DNA of 64,000 bases, from NCBI GenBank assembly GCA_963795435.1, contig CAWCHV010000007.1, positions 2,046,001 through 2,110,000 of the forward strand, read 5' to 3'. How positions within the stretch are numbered: position 1 is the stretch's first letter; every line of letters starts with the position of its first letter. The notes below the pieces were generated by a model. It did no database searches. It had not been told where the DNA came from and was given only the letters and a program-made list of their open reading frames with translations. A program made the position numbers and the translations under genes. Origin of the DNA: JAFKFI01 sp963795435. Lineage in GTDB: Bacteria; Pseudomonadota; Alphaproteobacteria; Acetobacterales; Acetobacteraceae. Shown piece by piece: positions 42,882-51,339 of the stretch.

Positions 42882-43586
42882 ATGATCGAGCTGCACTACT
42901 GGCCCACCCCTAACGGCTGGAAGATCACCATCATGCTGGAGGAGTGCGGGTTGCCGTACTCGCTCGTGCCGGTGCGGATCGGGCGCGGCGACCAGTTCAA
43001 GCCCGAGTTCCTCAAGATCTCGCCCAACAACCGGATGCCGGCGATGATCGACGACGCGCCCGCGAACGGCACTGGGCCGCTGGCGATTTTCGAGAGCGGG
43101 GCAATCCTCATGTACCTGGCGGAGAGAACCGGCAAGTTCATGCCGGTCGACATCGCGGGGCGCTACGGCGTGATCCAGTGGCTGATGTGGCAGATGAGTG
43201 CGCTCGGCCCGATCGGCGGCCAGAACGGGCATTTCAAGCTCTACGCAAAGGAGCAGATCCCCTACGCGATCGAGCGGTTCGGCAACGAGATCGACCGGCT
43301 GTACGGCGTGATGGATCGCAGACTCGGCGAACTGGAGTTCCTCGCCGCTGACTACTCGATCGCCGATATGGCGTGCTTCCCCTGGATCATGACGCACAAG
43401 GCGCAGGGGATCACGCTCGACGTGTTCCCCAACCTGAAACGCTGGTATGCGACGATGCGGGCGCGCGAGGCGCTGCAGCGCGGGCTCGCGGTGGGCAAGG
43501 ATTGGAAGAAGGACAGCCCGGCGATGGATGACGAGGCGCGGAAGGTGCTGTTCGGACAAACGGCCGCGAGCACGGCGCGGCAATGA
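42882..43586 (+). CDS. Glutathione S-transferase, YfcG/Nu-class-like
   Basis: A 234-residue GST. The N-terminal thioredoxin-fold domain reads IELHYWPTPNGWKITIMLEE, followed by ISPNNRMPAMIDD and IFESGAILMYLAERTGKFMP (the glutathione-contacting ES pair). The C-terminal helical domain has WQMSALGPIGGQNGHFKLYA, a strongly conserved stretch in the YfcG group, which acts as a disulfide-bond oxidoreductase. GGAGG lies six bases before the start. It overlaps the next gene by four bases (ATGA). Confidence 0.9.
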   Translation: MIELHYWPTPNGWKITIMLEECGLPYSLVPVRIGRGDQFKPEFLKISPNNRMPAMIDDAPANGTGPLAIFESGAILMYLAERTGKFMPVDIAGRYGVIQWLMWQMSALGPIGGQNGHFKLYAKEQIPYAIERFGNEIDRLYGVMDRRLGELEFLAADYSIADMACFPWIMTHKAQGITLDVFPNLKRWYATMRAREALQRGLAVGKDWKKDSPAMDDEARKVLFGQTAASTARQ

Positions 43587-44203
43587 GTGGGGGCGAGCAA
43601 ATGGCGGAAATAGAATTCTTCTTCGATTGTTCGAGCCCCTGGACGTATCTCGCGTTCCACAACATCCAGCCGATAGCGGCCGAGTTCGGCGCGGAAATCG
43701 CATGGCGGCCGATCCTGGTCGGCGGCGTGTTCAACGCGATCAACCCGATCCACAGCACGCCGCAGATCCCGGCCAAACAGGCGCAGAGCAAGAAGGATCT
43801 GCAGGACTGGGCGCGGCTCGCCGGATTGACCATTCTCGGAAGGCCGACCGTGTTTCCGGTCAACAGCGTCAAGGCGATGCGCGCCTGTATCGCGCTCGAT
43901 CGCGAGGGCAAGCTCGTGCCCTTCGCGACCGCGGTGTTCGAGGCGTACTGGCGCGACGACAAGGACATCTCGCAAGTCCCGGTGCTGACCGAGATTTGCC
44001 CCCGCGCCGGTGTCAGCGCGGAGAAAGTGTTTGCCGCCATCGAGCAGCAATCGGTGAAAGATGCTCTGCGCAACAATACCCAGGAGCTGATGGATCGTGG
44101 CGGCTACGGCAGCCCGACGATCTTTGTCGGCGGCGATGACATGTATTTCGGCAACGACCGGCTGCCGTTGGTGCACGAGGCGCTGCGCCGCCGCCGCGCG
44201 TAG
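43583..44203 (+). CDS. 2-hydroxychromene-2-carboxylate isomerase/DsbA-family protein
   Basis: A 206-residue protein of the DsbA-like kappa-GST group. The active-site serine region is FFFDCSSPWTYLAFHNI, followed by IAWRPILVGGVFNAIN and the cis-proline region GYGSPTIFVGGDDMYFGNDR. These enzymes use glutathione to isomerise hydroxychromene carboxylates or related aromatic intermediates. The ATG at 43583 overlaps the GST stop; a second ATG at 43604 (MAEIEFFF) is the common family start. Cytoplasmic. Confidence 0.9.
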   Translation: MSGGEQMAEIEFFFDCSSPWTYLAFHNIQPIAAEFGAEIAWRPILVGGVFNAINPIHSTPQIPAKQAQSKKDLQDWARLAGLTILGRPTVFPVNSVKAMRACIALDREGKLVPFATAVFEAYWRDDKDISQVPVLTEICPRAGVSAEKVFAAIEQQSVKDALRNNTQELMDRGGYGSPTIFVGGDDMYFGNDRLPLVHEALRRRRA

Positions 44204-44250
44204 CCTCGCGGCCGCGCTCGGGTGCGGCCGCGAGGCTACGCGCGGCGGCG
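44189..44250. repeat. Perfect 27-bp inverted repeat at the end of the isomerase gene
   Basis: CGCCGCCGCGCGTAGCCTCG plus CGGCCGC (44189-44215) is matched exactly by its reverse complement at 44224-44250 around an 8-base loop. The left arm contains the last codons and stop of the isomerase gene. There is no T-tract. It could act as a terminator-like hairpin, or mark an inverted duplication of the gene end. Confidence 0.9.
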
Positions 44251-44264
44251 AGAAACTGCAGGAG

Positions 44265-44516
44265 CAGCCGGCTGACTTCGGCGGGTTGCTCCTGCCGCGC
44301 TGGTCCGGCGCGATCACGTGAAATCCCGCCGCGGCGAGCCGTCACCTTCCGCCAATTATAGGCGAAGTTCGGGGAACCGGTGCAGGAGCAGGACGCGTGG
44401 CCGCTTCTTCTCCTCGAACCGGCCTCCGGCACGCGCATCCTGAGATCATTAACGTTCTCCACGAAACGCGAGCGGATCCCGGGCGGCAGGGCGAGTGTGC
44501 TCAAGGCGCCCATCAT
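44265..44516 (-). pseudogene. N-terminal remnant of an epoxide-hydrolase-type alpha/beta hydrolase
   Basis: Starts MMGALSTLALPPGIRSRFVE (44516) then NVNDLRMRVPEAG, in the style of soluble epoxide hydrolases. A frame change gives RFEEKKRPRVLLLHRFPELR, where HGFPE would be expected, then a stop. Another frame gives AYNWRKV and a third HVIAPDQRGRSNPPK, the next conserved motif. So the first ~80 codons survive with at least two frameshifts and the remainder is absent. It ends close to the 27-bp inverted repeat. Confidence 0.7.
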
Positions 44517-44659
44517 GGGCGAGTTCCCCGTCGGTCCCTCACTCTGGCCCCGGGGCGACGTTGGCCGCGCCCCGAGGACCAGGCGAGCGGAGAGTCCCCA
44601 TCGCGGGTAAGCACTCCTTAGGGATGCCGTGTCACGCTGCGCCGAGGAATGATGCAGCG

Positions 44660-45688
44660 ATGAACCTCAAGCTGTGTGGCACTCTCCTCTGCGCGGCGAT
44701 GCTGCTGTGGACCGCGGTGGCCAGTTTCGCGGACAGCGCGAAGGACAGTCGCTTGGCGGCGTGGCAAGCCGAATACCGCCGTCCCGCGGCGTTACCGTTC
44801 CCAGACGACAACCCCTTCTCGGCCGCCAAGGCCGAGCTCGGTCGGATGCTGTTCTTCGACCCGCTCCTGTCAGGCTCGGGGTCGCGTTCCTGCGCGAGCT
44901 GCCATAATCCCGGCCTGTCCTGGGGCGATGGCCTGGCGCGGGCGGTCGGGGACGGCCACGCCAGCATGGCCCTGCGCGCACCGACTCTGTTGAACGTGGC
45001 CGGGGCACTCCGTCTCGGTTGGGACGGCAAGTTCCGAGACCTGGAAGCGGTCACATTCGCCGCGATCACCGGGTCCGGCAATATGAACCTGCCGGAGGCA
45101 CAGGCGATTGCGCGGCTCGCCGCGATCCTGGATTACGTCCGGGCCTTCGCGAAGGCGTTCGACGGCGGCGGCGTCACGCGCCACAATGTCGAACTGGCAC
45201 TCGCGACGTACGAGCGCACCATCATCTCGGGCGAAGCACCCTTCGATCGTTGGACGGGCGGCGACGAGGGGGCGATCAGCGAGGCCGCCAAGCGAGGCTT
45301 CGTGCTGTTCAACGGGCGCGCTCACTGCTCGGCCTGTCACAGCGGCTGGGCGTTCACGGACAATTCGTTCCACGATATCGGGACGGCCGAGGGCGACGAC
45401 ATCGGGCGCGGCCGGCTGTTTCCCACCTCGGTGAAACTGCGATTTGCGTTCAAGGTGCCGACGCTGCGCGACGTGGCGCGGCGCGCGCCCTACATGCACG
45501 ACGGCTCGGTCCCGACCCTTGAGGCCGTGATCGACCTTTACGATCGGGGCGGCATCGAGCGGCCAAGCCGGTCGACGCTGATCCGGCCGCTCGGACTGAC
45601 GGAGGACGAAAAGGCGGATCTCGTCGCCTTCCTTCGCACGCTCACCAGCGCGTGCCAGCCCGTCCAGGTGCCGACACTGCCTCGTTGA
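44660..45688 (+). CDS. MauG/cytochrome c peroxidase-like di-heme protein
   Basis: A 342-residue exported protein with signal peptide KLCGTLLCAAMLLWTAVASF. Two heme c sites: CASCH at about residue 80 (SCASCHNPGLSWGDGLARAV) and CSACH at about 225 (HCSACHSGWAFTDNSFHDIG). VPTLRDVARRAPYMHDGSVP is the conserved segment with the distal heme ligand area. These proteins reduce peroxide or, like MauG, oxidise protein side chains to build cofactors. Its exact role here is unknown; a link to the nearby quinoprotein system is possible. Confidence 0.88.
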   Translation: MNLKLCGTLLCAAMLLWTAVASFADSAKDSRLAAWQAEYRRPAALPFPDDNPFSAAKAELGRMLFFDPLLSGSGSRSCASCHNPGLSWGDGLARAVGDGHASMALRAPTLLNVAGALRLGWDGKFRDLEAVTFAAITGSGNMNLPEAQAIARLAAILDYVRAFAKAFDGGGVTRHNVELALATYERTIISGEAPFDRWTGGDEGAISEAAKRGFVLFNGRAHCSACHSGWAFTDNSFHDIGTAEGDDIGRGRLFPTSVKLRFAFKVPTLRDVARRAPYMHDGSVPTLEAVIDLYDRGGIERPSRSTLIRPLGLTEDEKADLVAFLRTLTSACQPVQVPTLPR

Positions 45689-45759
45689 GCCTCCTACGGC
45701 CGGCAGCGAGCGGTGTCGCCCGCCAGACGGCGCCCTCCGCTCGGCTGCCTCGTCACACC

Positions 45760-45921
45760 TCAGGAATGCAGCGGCAGCGCCGCGCCCAGCAGCGCGAGGC
45801 CGCTGACCAGGAGGGTCCCGCCCCACCGCTCCAGGGCCACGGCGTGGGAGGGGACGTGGGCGGCCATACCTGCCAAGCCGGCACCAAGCAAGATGCTCAT
45901 CGGGATCAGAAAGGTCAGCAT
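45760..45921 (-). CDS. 53-residue membrane protein
   Basis: Starts at ATG 45921 with GAGG eight bases upstream and reads MLTFLIPMSILLGAGLAGMA, then HVPSHAVALERWGGTLLVSG and LALLGAALPLHS. Two hydrophobic segments flank a short polar loop, so it should be an inner-membrane hairpin. The codons have G/C-rich third positions like neighbouring genes. No family is recognised. Confidence 0.5.
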   Translation of the reverse strand: MLTFLIPMSILLGAGLAGMAAHVPSHAVALERWGGTLLVSGLALLGAALPLHS

Positions 45922-46227
45922 GGCGTGCCTCACAATTTGGACTCTGTCCCGTTCTCTATATATTGTATCTGTTAACGCTTTGTTGCCTCACAAAGAGAGA
46001 TGACTTCTGCGTTCGTCCCGGCGAGGACGCCGGCAGCGGGCGAACCTGCCGATCCCATACCATCGTAGGCTCGTTGTTGGACCACAGGCGCGTCTCACAT
46101 CGTGGCGCATCTACCGCCTCCTCGTGAAAAATTGCGAGAAAATTAAGGTTTGGTTGCCCCGTCAAGTGAATTACTTTACAACTTCCGATTACGCACTTCT
46201 CATTCATTACAATCGGAAGGTGGAGAC
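45922..46227. other. AT-richer intergenic region between the small membrane gene and the DoxX-like gene
   Basis: This 306-bp stretch has clearly lower GC than its surroundings. It includes TCTCTATATATTGTATCTGT (about 45952-45971), which on the minus strand offers a TACAAT-like -10 box for the small gene. AAAATTGCGAGAAAATTAAG lies further right, followed by AGTGAATTACTTTACAACTT and the GGAAGGTGGAGA ribosome site of the next gene. It probably holds divergent promoters. No coding sequence is convincing. Confidence 0.4.
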
Positions 46228-47283
46228 ATGCGCGAGTACTCTACGGCGCTGGGGCAACGCTTCGGGATCCGCGCATCAATAGCTGTGGTTGTGGCGACGG
46301 TTCTCGCCACCCCCGCGAGCGCCCATGTGAAGTGGTTCTGCAGTTTCAATGTCGCCGGACAGCCGCGAGGGCTGGAGAACGTGCTCTGCCCCAACTTCGA
46401 GCAACTCACCGGCCTCGCGCTCCTGGTGCTCCTTGGGGGGTGCGCGCTTGAAGGCACCTCGCTCGGAGCAGCCTTGTTGCGGGCGCTTGACAGGGTCACG
46501 TCAGGACTGCGCGTCAACACCGAAATCCTGGTTCGCGCGACGTGCGGCTTCTTCTTCGTGGCACTTTGGACCACCGGCGGCATACTGCTGACCCCCGAGC
46601 TGAAGACGGCCTCGCCCGCGATCCCCTGGCTGCAGCTCGCCATCGCCGCCGGTCTGATCTGGCGCGGAACCTTGCCCCTGTCTGCGTTAGGAATCGTGGG
46701 GCTATTCGGCTTCGCGGTGCGTGACTATGGCGTTTTCCACCTCATGGATTACCCGATCTTCCTGGGCGTCGCGGCGTATCTGGCGTTGGCGGGGTTCCGG
46801 CGAGCAAGTTTCCTGGGCGTACGGCCGCTCGACATTGTCCGCTGGGCCGGTGGCATGACCCTGATGTGGGCCTCGATCGAGAAATGGGCCTATCCGGAGT
46901 GGACCTTCCCGCTGTTTATCAGCCACCCGGCGATGAACATGGGTTTCGATATCGAGTTCTTCATGCGAGCCGCCGGCGTGATCGAGTTCACCCTGGCCTT
47001 CGCCTTGATGTGGACGCCGCTCGTGCGCCGCGCCGCCGCGATCATCCTGACCGGCATGTTCGTCAGCGCCGTGTTCGAATTCGGCAAGCTCGACGCGATA
47101 GGGCACTCGGTCATCATCGTCGTCCTGCTGGCGGTCGCTGCGGATAACGCGGGCACGGTCGCACAGCGGGGCATGTGGCGGCCGCTGCTCGCCCCCGCTC
47201 TGGGCTACGGCATCGCCTTGGCCGGGTTCCTGTTCGCCTACTACGCCGCGCACGACCTGCTATTCGGAACGACGATCCTGTAA
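46228..47283 (+). CDS. Polytopic membrane protein, DoxX-like C-terminal half
   Basis: A 351-residue protein with an N-terminal hydrophobic/signal segment (ASIAVVVATVLATPASA) leading to HVKWFCSFNVAGQPRG and a second cysteine in NVLCPNFEQLTG, both outside the membrane. About nine further membrane segments follow. The latter half (MTLMWASIEKWAYPEWTFPL, AAGVIEFTLAFALMWTPLVR, RAAAIILTGMFVSAVFEF) resembles DoxX-type proteins, which have a membrane four-helix fold. It has GGAAGGTGGAGA before the start. The convergent neighbour is a cupredoxin. Function is unknown; a redox or copper role is a guess from context. Confidence 0.7.
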   Translation: MREYSTALGQRFGIRASIAVVVATVLATPASAHVKWFCSFNVAGQPRGLENVLCPNFEQLTGLALLVLLGGCALEGTSLGAALLRALDRVTSGLRVNTEILVRATCGFFFVALWTTGGILLTPELKTASPAIPWLQLAIAAGLIWRGTLPLSALGIVGLFGFAVRDYGVFHLMDYPIFLGVAAYLALAGFRRASFLGVRPLDIVRWAGGMTLMWASIEKWAYPEWTFPLFISHPAMNMGFDIEFFMRAAGVIEFTLAFALMWTPLVRRAAAIILTGMFVSAVFEFGKLDAIGHSVIIVVLLAVAADNAGTVAQRGMWRPLLAPALGYGIALAGFLFAYYAAHDLLFGTTIL

Positions 47284-47352
47284 CGCCGGCCGGAGGATCC
47301 GAATCCTGCTTCCCAATAGCACGCGGCTCGACAGGCGGACGGATCCGCGTCG

Positions 47353-47733
47353 TCAATCCACCTGGACGCGCAGCTTCATCTTCGGATGGATGCCGCACAG
47401 CACGGTGAAGGTGCCGGCGATCGGGAAGACGATGTCCACCTTGGCCCCAGGTTCCTGGTCGCCCGAGTCGAAGCTGAACGACTTCGACTCGACGTAGGCG
47501 TGATGCAGCAAGTCACCATCGTCGTTCACGATCTCCACGGTGTCCCCTCGCTTGATGTCGAGCTGCCCAGGGTGAAACGCCTGATCCTTCTGCGAGACGT
47601 GATGCGGGGTCGCGTCCGAGGCGGCCCACGCCATCCCACCTAGCAGGCTCACGAGGAGGACCACGCAGGACGCGCGCAGCCTCGCTCGCCATGTCTCTCG
47701 CCATGTCTGTGGATGCATACGGTCATCCTTCAT
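47353..47733 (-). CDS. Cupredoxin (plastocyanin/azurin-like)
   Basis: A 126-residue exported blue-copper protein with signal RASCVVLLVSLLGGMAWAAS. The copper ligands are the histidine in DLLHHAYVESKSF and C, H and M in TVLCGIHPKMKLRVQV, the type I arrangement C-x2-H-x2-M. The ATG at 47733 has GGAG eight bases upstream. It should carry electrons in the periplasm. It lies between a DoxX-like membrane protein and a GGDEF-EAL regulator. Confidence 0.9.
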   Translation of the reverse strand: MKDDRMHPQTWRETWRARLRASCVVLLVSLLGGMAWAASDATPHHVSQKDQAFHPGQLDIKRGDTVEIVNDDGDLLHHAYVESKSFSFDSGDQEPGAKVDIVFPIAGTFTVLCGIHPKMKLRVQVD

Positions 47734-47835
47734 CTTTTCATCTCCAGGCCGAGGGCCTCGCGCCGCCTCGCCTTACGGCAATATCGGCGCGCCAGCTTAA
47801 GGCGGCTTTAAGCGGAGGCGTCCATCCTGCGGCTA

Positions 47836-50754
47836 TTGCAGAGGACGACTCGCTCGGTGGACCATTCCACGATCACGTCGAAGCTCGCCGAGAGGCCGCG
47901 ATCGTGGCGGCTGACAGCCGTGCGCGCCGCGGCCGCGAGGACGGGGACCATCCGCGGCCAGATCCTGCTCGCCTTCCTGGCCATGAGCGCGATCACCGGC
48001 GCGCTGGGTGGCTACGCCGCGCTGGAGATCCGTCATGCCGGCGTCCTGGTCGCTGAAACCTTCGACAAGTCGCTGATGGCCATCAACTACGCCCGCGCGG
48101 CCTCGGCCGACTTCGCTGCCATGCAAGCCGCGCTCGCTCGACGGTGGAGCGCTGCCGACCCCGACACCCAGATCAATCTCGACCAACGGATCGAGACGCT
48201 TGCCCGCTCGCTCGACGAAGATCTGACGATTGCCGCCGAGCGTTCGCAATCGCCGCGCGCCGCGCGGGCCGCCGCCAACGCTCGGCAGGCCGTAGAAGCG
48301 TGGGAGAGTGAGCGACGGCGGCTGTCGGCGCGCGCCGCCCCCGAGGACGACTGGCGGGCGCTCGACGGCTCCGCCGCGATGGTCGACCAGCAGATCAACC
48401 TGCTGGTCAACTACACCGCCGGCGACGGGTTCACCTATCGCCAGCGCGCGCGCGCCGCGGTCGCGGCGGACACGCAGCTCAATCTGCTGGGCACAGGAGC
48501 GGCGCTGCTGCTCTCCGCCATGGTGGCTTGGCTGCTCGCCCGCCGCATCACCCGCCCGGTCGCCGCGGCTTCCGCCGTCGCCGGGCGCATCGCGCGGGGC
48601 AAGCTGGACGGCGCGATCCCGCATGGCGGCGGCGACGAACTGGGCGCGCTGCTCGCGGCGATGGCGATCATGCGCGACAACATTCGAGCGATGGTGGATC
48701 GCGAGGTGGCGCAGCGCCGCTCGGCGCAGGCCCGGCTGGCCGACGCCCTCGAGGGCTCGCATGAGGGCGTTGTCGTCGTTGACGCCGAGGGCTGCGTCGC
48801 GCTGGCCAACCCGCGCGCGGCCGATCTGCTCGGAATTGCCCCCGATCTGCTGCGTCCGGGCGCGCCCTTCGCGAGGCTTGCCGCCGCGATGGCCGATCCC
48901 TACGAAGGAGCCGCGCTGCTGCGGCATCTTGCAGGCGGGCTGCCGCCCGCAGCCGAGGCGCGCCTCGCAAACGGGCGCTGGCTGCGCATAAGTCAGAACG
49001 CCACCCAGGAAGGCGGCTTCATCGCGGTCTGCAGCGATGTGACGGCCCTCAAGGACCAGACGGCCCGGCTCGAGGCTGCGAACCTTTGGCTTGACGCGGC
49101 ACTCGGGAACATCGCGCAGGGGCTTTGCCTCTATGATGCGGAGAACCGGCTCAAGGTGGTGAACCGCCGCTTTTGCGAGATCTTCCGCCTCGCACCGGAT
49201 CGGGTGGTACCGGGAATCTCCTTCCGCGAGGTCCTGGAGATGAGCGTGGCCGCGGGCAACCACATCGGCCGCAGCGCCGGCGGTCTGCTCGCCGAGGAGT
49301 CCGGGATCGCCGACCTGCGCGCCTCCGGGGACACGCGATTTCAGGAGCTCAGCCATGGCCGCGTCGTTGCCATCTCTCGCCAGGCGATGGCCGACGGCGG
49401 CTGGGTCGCGACCTACGAGGACGTCACCGAGCGCCAGCGGGCCGAGGCGCAAATCGTGTTCATGGCGCGCCACGACGCACTCACCGGACTACCCAACCGC
49501 GTGCTGTTCCACGAGCGGGTAGAGCAGGCGCTGGCCCAGGCTGGCCGCGACGAAAAATTCGCGGTGCTGTTGCTCGACCTCGACCGTTTCAAGACCGTAA
49601 ACGATACGCTGGGCCACCCGGTCGGTGACGAGTTGCTGCGCGCCGTGGCGGAGCGTCTGCAGGCCTGCGTACGCGAGGTTGATACGGTTGCCCGTTTAGG
49701 CGGCGACGAGTTCGCCATCGTGCAATCCGGCGTGGCAAAGGCCGAGGATGCCGCCGTCCTCGCGCGACGCATCGTCGAGGTGGTCAGTCAGCCTTACGAC
49801 CTCGACGGCCACCGCATCATGATCGGCACGAGTGTCGGAATCTCCGTTGCCCCCGGGGATGGCGCGAGTTGCGGCAAGCTACTGAAGAATGCCGACGTGG
49901 CACTCTACAAGACCAAGGCGGAGGGCCGGGGGACTTGGCGCTTCTTCGAGCCGGACATGGATGCGCGGCTGCAGGCACGTCGCGCGCTTGAGCTCGACCT
50001 GTGGGCGGCGCTGGCGAACGACGAGTTTGAACTCCACTACCAGCCGCTGTTTGACTTGCGCGCCGATCGGATCGGCGGCTTCGAGGCGTTGCTGCGCTGG
50101 CGACACCCGACCCACGGTATGGTGTCGCCCGCCGACTTCATTTCGATCTCCGAGGAAATCGGCCTCATTGTCCCGCTCGGAGATTGGGTGTTGAAACGTG
50201 CCTGCGCCGAGGCGAGCGTCTGGCCCGGTCAGGTCAAGGTAGCGGTCAACGTCAGCCCTGCCCAGTTCAGGACCGGCCGTTTGGTGGAGAGCGTCACCGC
50301 GGCGCTCGCTGCCTCGGGGCTCTCGGCAGCCAGACTTGAACTGGAAATCACGGAATCGGTTCTGCTCGCCAACACCGCCGCGACCTTGGCCACCTTGCAC
50401 GCGCTTCGGGCGCTGGGCGTGCGAATTTCGATGGACGATTTCGGAACGGGCTACTCTAGCCTGAGCTATCTGCGCAGCTTTCCTTTCGACAAGATCAAGA
50501 TCGATCAGTCCTTCATCCGCGACCTCGCGACAACCGACGACGCCGAGGCGATCGTGCGCGCCATCATCGGGCTCGGCGCTAGCCTCGGCATGCGCACCAC
50601 GGCCGAGGGTGTGGAGACCGACGAACAGCTTGCTTGGTTGCGCACGGAGGACTGCACCGAAGTACAAGGTTACCTCTTCAGTCCGTCTGTGCCCGCGGCG
50701 GATCTGCCGACGCTGATGGAACGGTGGAAGGGCAGGGTTGCCGAGGCGATCTAG
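47836..50754 (+). CDS. Membrane-bound GGDEF-EAL regulator with PAS domains
   Basis: A protein of about 970 residues. Order: membrane segment (GQILLAFLAMSAITGALGGY), a helical periplasmic sensor of ~150 residues, a second membrane segment (LLGTGAALLLSAMVAWLLA), HAMP (RRITRPVAAASAVAGRIARG), two PAS-like domains (EGSHEGVVVVDAEGCVALAN; NIAQGLCLYDAENRLKVVNR), GGDEF (RLGGDEFAIV, intact) and EAL (GFEALLRW, NVSPAQF, DDFGTGYSSLSYL, EGVET, all intact). It could both make and break cyclic di-GMP. The inhibitory RxxD site before GGDEF appears as REVD. The start is uncertain: TTG 47836 or GTG 47857. Confidence 0.92.
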   Translation: MQRTTRSVDHSTITSKLAERPRSWRLTAVRAAAARTGTIRGQILLAFLAMSAITGALGGYAALEIRHAGVLVAETFDKSLMAINYARAASADFAAMQAALARRWSAADPDTQINLDQRIETLARSLDEDLTIAAERSQSPRAARAAANARQAVEAWESERRRLSARAAPEDDWRALDGSAAMVDQQINLLVNYTAGDGFTYRQRARAAVAADTQLNLLGTGAALLLSAMVAWLLARRITRPVAAASAVAGRIARGKLDGAIPHGGGDELGALLAAMAIMRDNIRAMVDREVAQRRSAQARLADALEGSHEGVVVVDAEGCVALANPRAADLLGIAPDLLRPGAPFARLAAAMADPYEGAALLRHLAGGLPPAAEARLANGRWLRISQNATQEGGFIAVCSDVTALKDQTARLEAANLWLDAALGNIAQGLCLYDAENRLKVVNRRFCEIFRLAPDRVVPGISFREVLEMSVAAGNHIGRSAGGLLAEESGIADLRASGDTRFQELSHGRVVAISRQAMADGGWVATYEDVTERQRAEAQIVFMARHDALTGLPNRVLFHERVEQALAQAGRDEKFAVLLLDLDRFKTVNDTLGHPVGDELLRAVAERLQACVREVDTVARLGGDEFAIVQSGVAKAEDAAVLARRIVEVVSQPYDLDGHRIMIGTSVGISVAPGDGASCGKLLKNADVALYKTKAEGRGTWRFFEPDMDARLQARRALELDLWAALANDEFELHYQPLFDLRADRIGGFEALLRWRHPTHGMVSPADFISISEEIGLIVPLGDWVLKRACAEASVWPGQVKVAVNVSPAQFRTGRLVESVTAALAASGLSAARLELEITESVLLANTAATLATLHALRALGVRISMDDFGTGYSSLSYLRSFPFDKIKIDQSFIRDLATTDDAEAIVRAIIGLGASLGMRTTAEGVETDEQLAWLRTEDCTEVQGYLFSPSVPAADLPTLMERWKGRVAEAI

Positions 50755-51020
50755 CCGGACCGCGAGCGACACCTGCAGCGGCCGAGCCTAATCGCTGGCT
50801 TGTTACCCAGCTCCGCACGCCCGTGCCAATGGCATTTGCTCACAAGAAAGCCTGCCCACCATTGCCAGTTGACAGTTGAACCTCCCGCAAAGATGAGCCC
50901 GCATCGGCCAGCAAGACAGGTAGGCCCACCAGTGGGCGGAGCGCGGCAGGCGCCACGCGGCCAGCCAGCGTGGTCAAGTCTCGGGCTGCAAGATTTCTGT
51001 ACCGGACTGATCGAGCGGCG

Positions 51021-51240
51021 TCAGTTGGCAAGCCAAGAATGGTCCAGCGCCATCACTCCATCGGCGCCGAGGATCACTGTGTGCGCCAGACCGCGTGCCT
51101 GTGGCAGCAGGTGGTCGGCATAGAATCGGGCGGTGCCAAGTCTCGCGGTGTAGAAATCGCGCTCCGCATTGTCGCCTTCCGCGAGACTGCGTTGTGCCAC
51201 GATCGGGGCCCGCCCATCTCCCAGCGGCCGCGATCACGGT
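51021..51240 (-). pseudogene. C-terminal remnant of an acyl-CoA dehydrogenase
   Basis: The frame ending at TGA 51021 reads LAEGDNAERDFYTARLGTAR, then FYADHLLPQARGLAHTVILG and ADGVMALDHSWLAN. This is the helical C terminus of large acyl-CoA dehydrogenases (FadE-like or DUF-extended type). The matching RAPIVAQRSLAEGD segment lies just upstream; further upstream no dehydrogenase core is present. It is the only recognisable content between 50755 and 51339. Its position beside an acyl-CoA synthetase suggests a lost fatty acid oxidation unit. Confidence 0.65.
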
Positions 51241-51339
51241 GGGCAGTCCTTGCCGGCCATGCGCGGGCCCCAAGCCTGTGTTCCAGCCGCCGGCCACGAA
51301 TTTTTCGGACGGATCGCGGAAGCCGTCCGGCGCGGTGCG

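Noticed and set aside
50755..51020. A short gene after the GGDEF-EAL protein
   Set aside because: Frames here have poor codon pattern and no motif; only the acyl-CoA dehydrogenase tail further right is recognisable.
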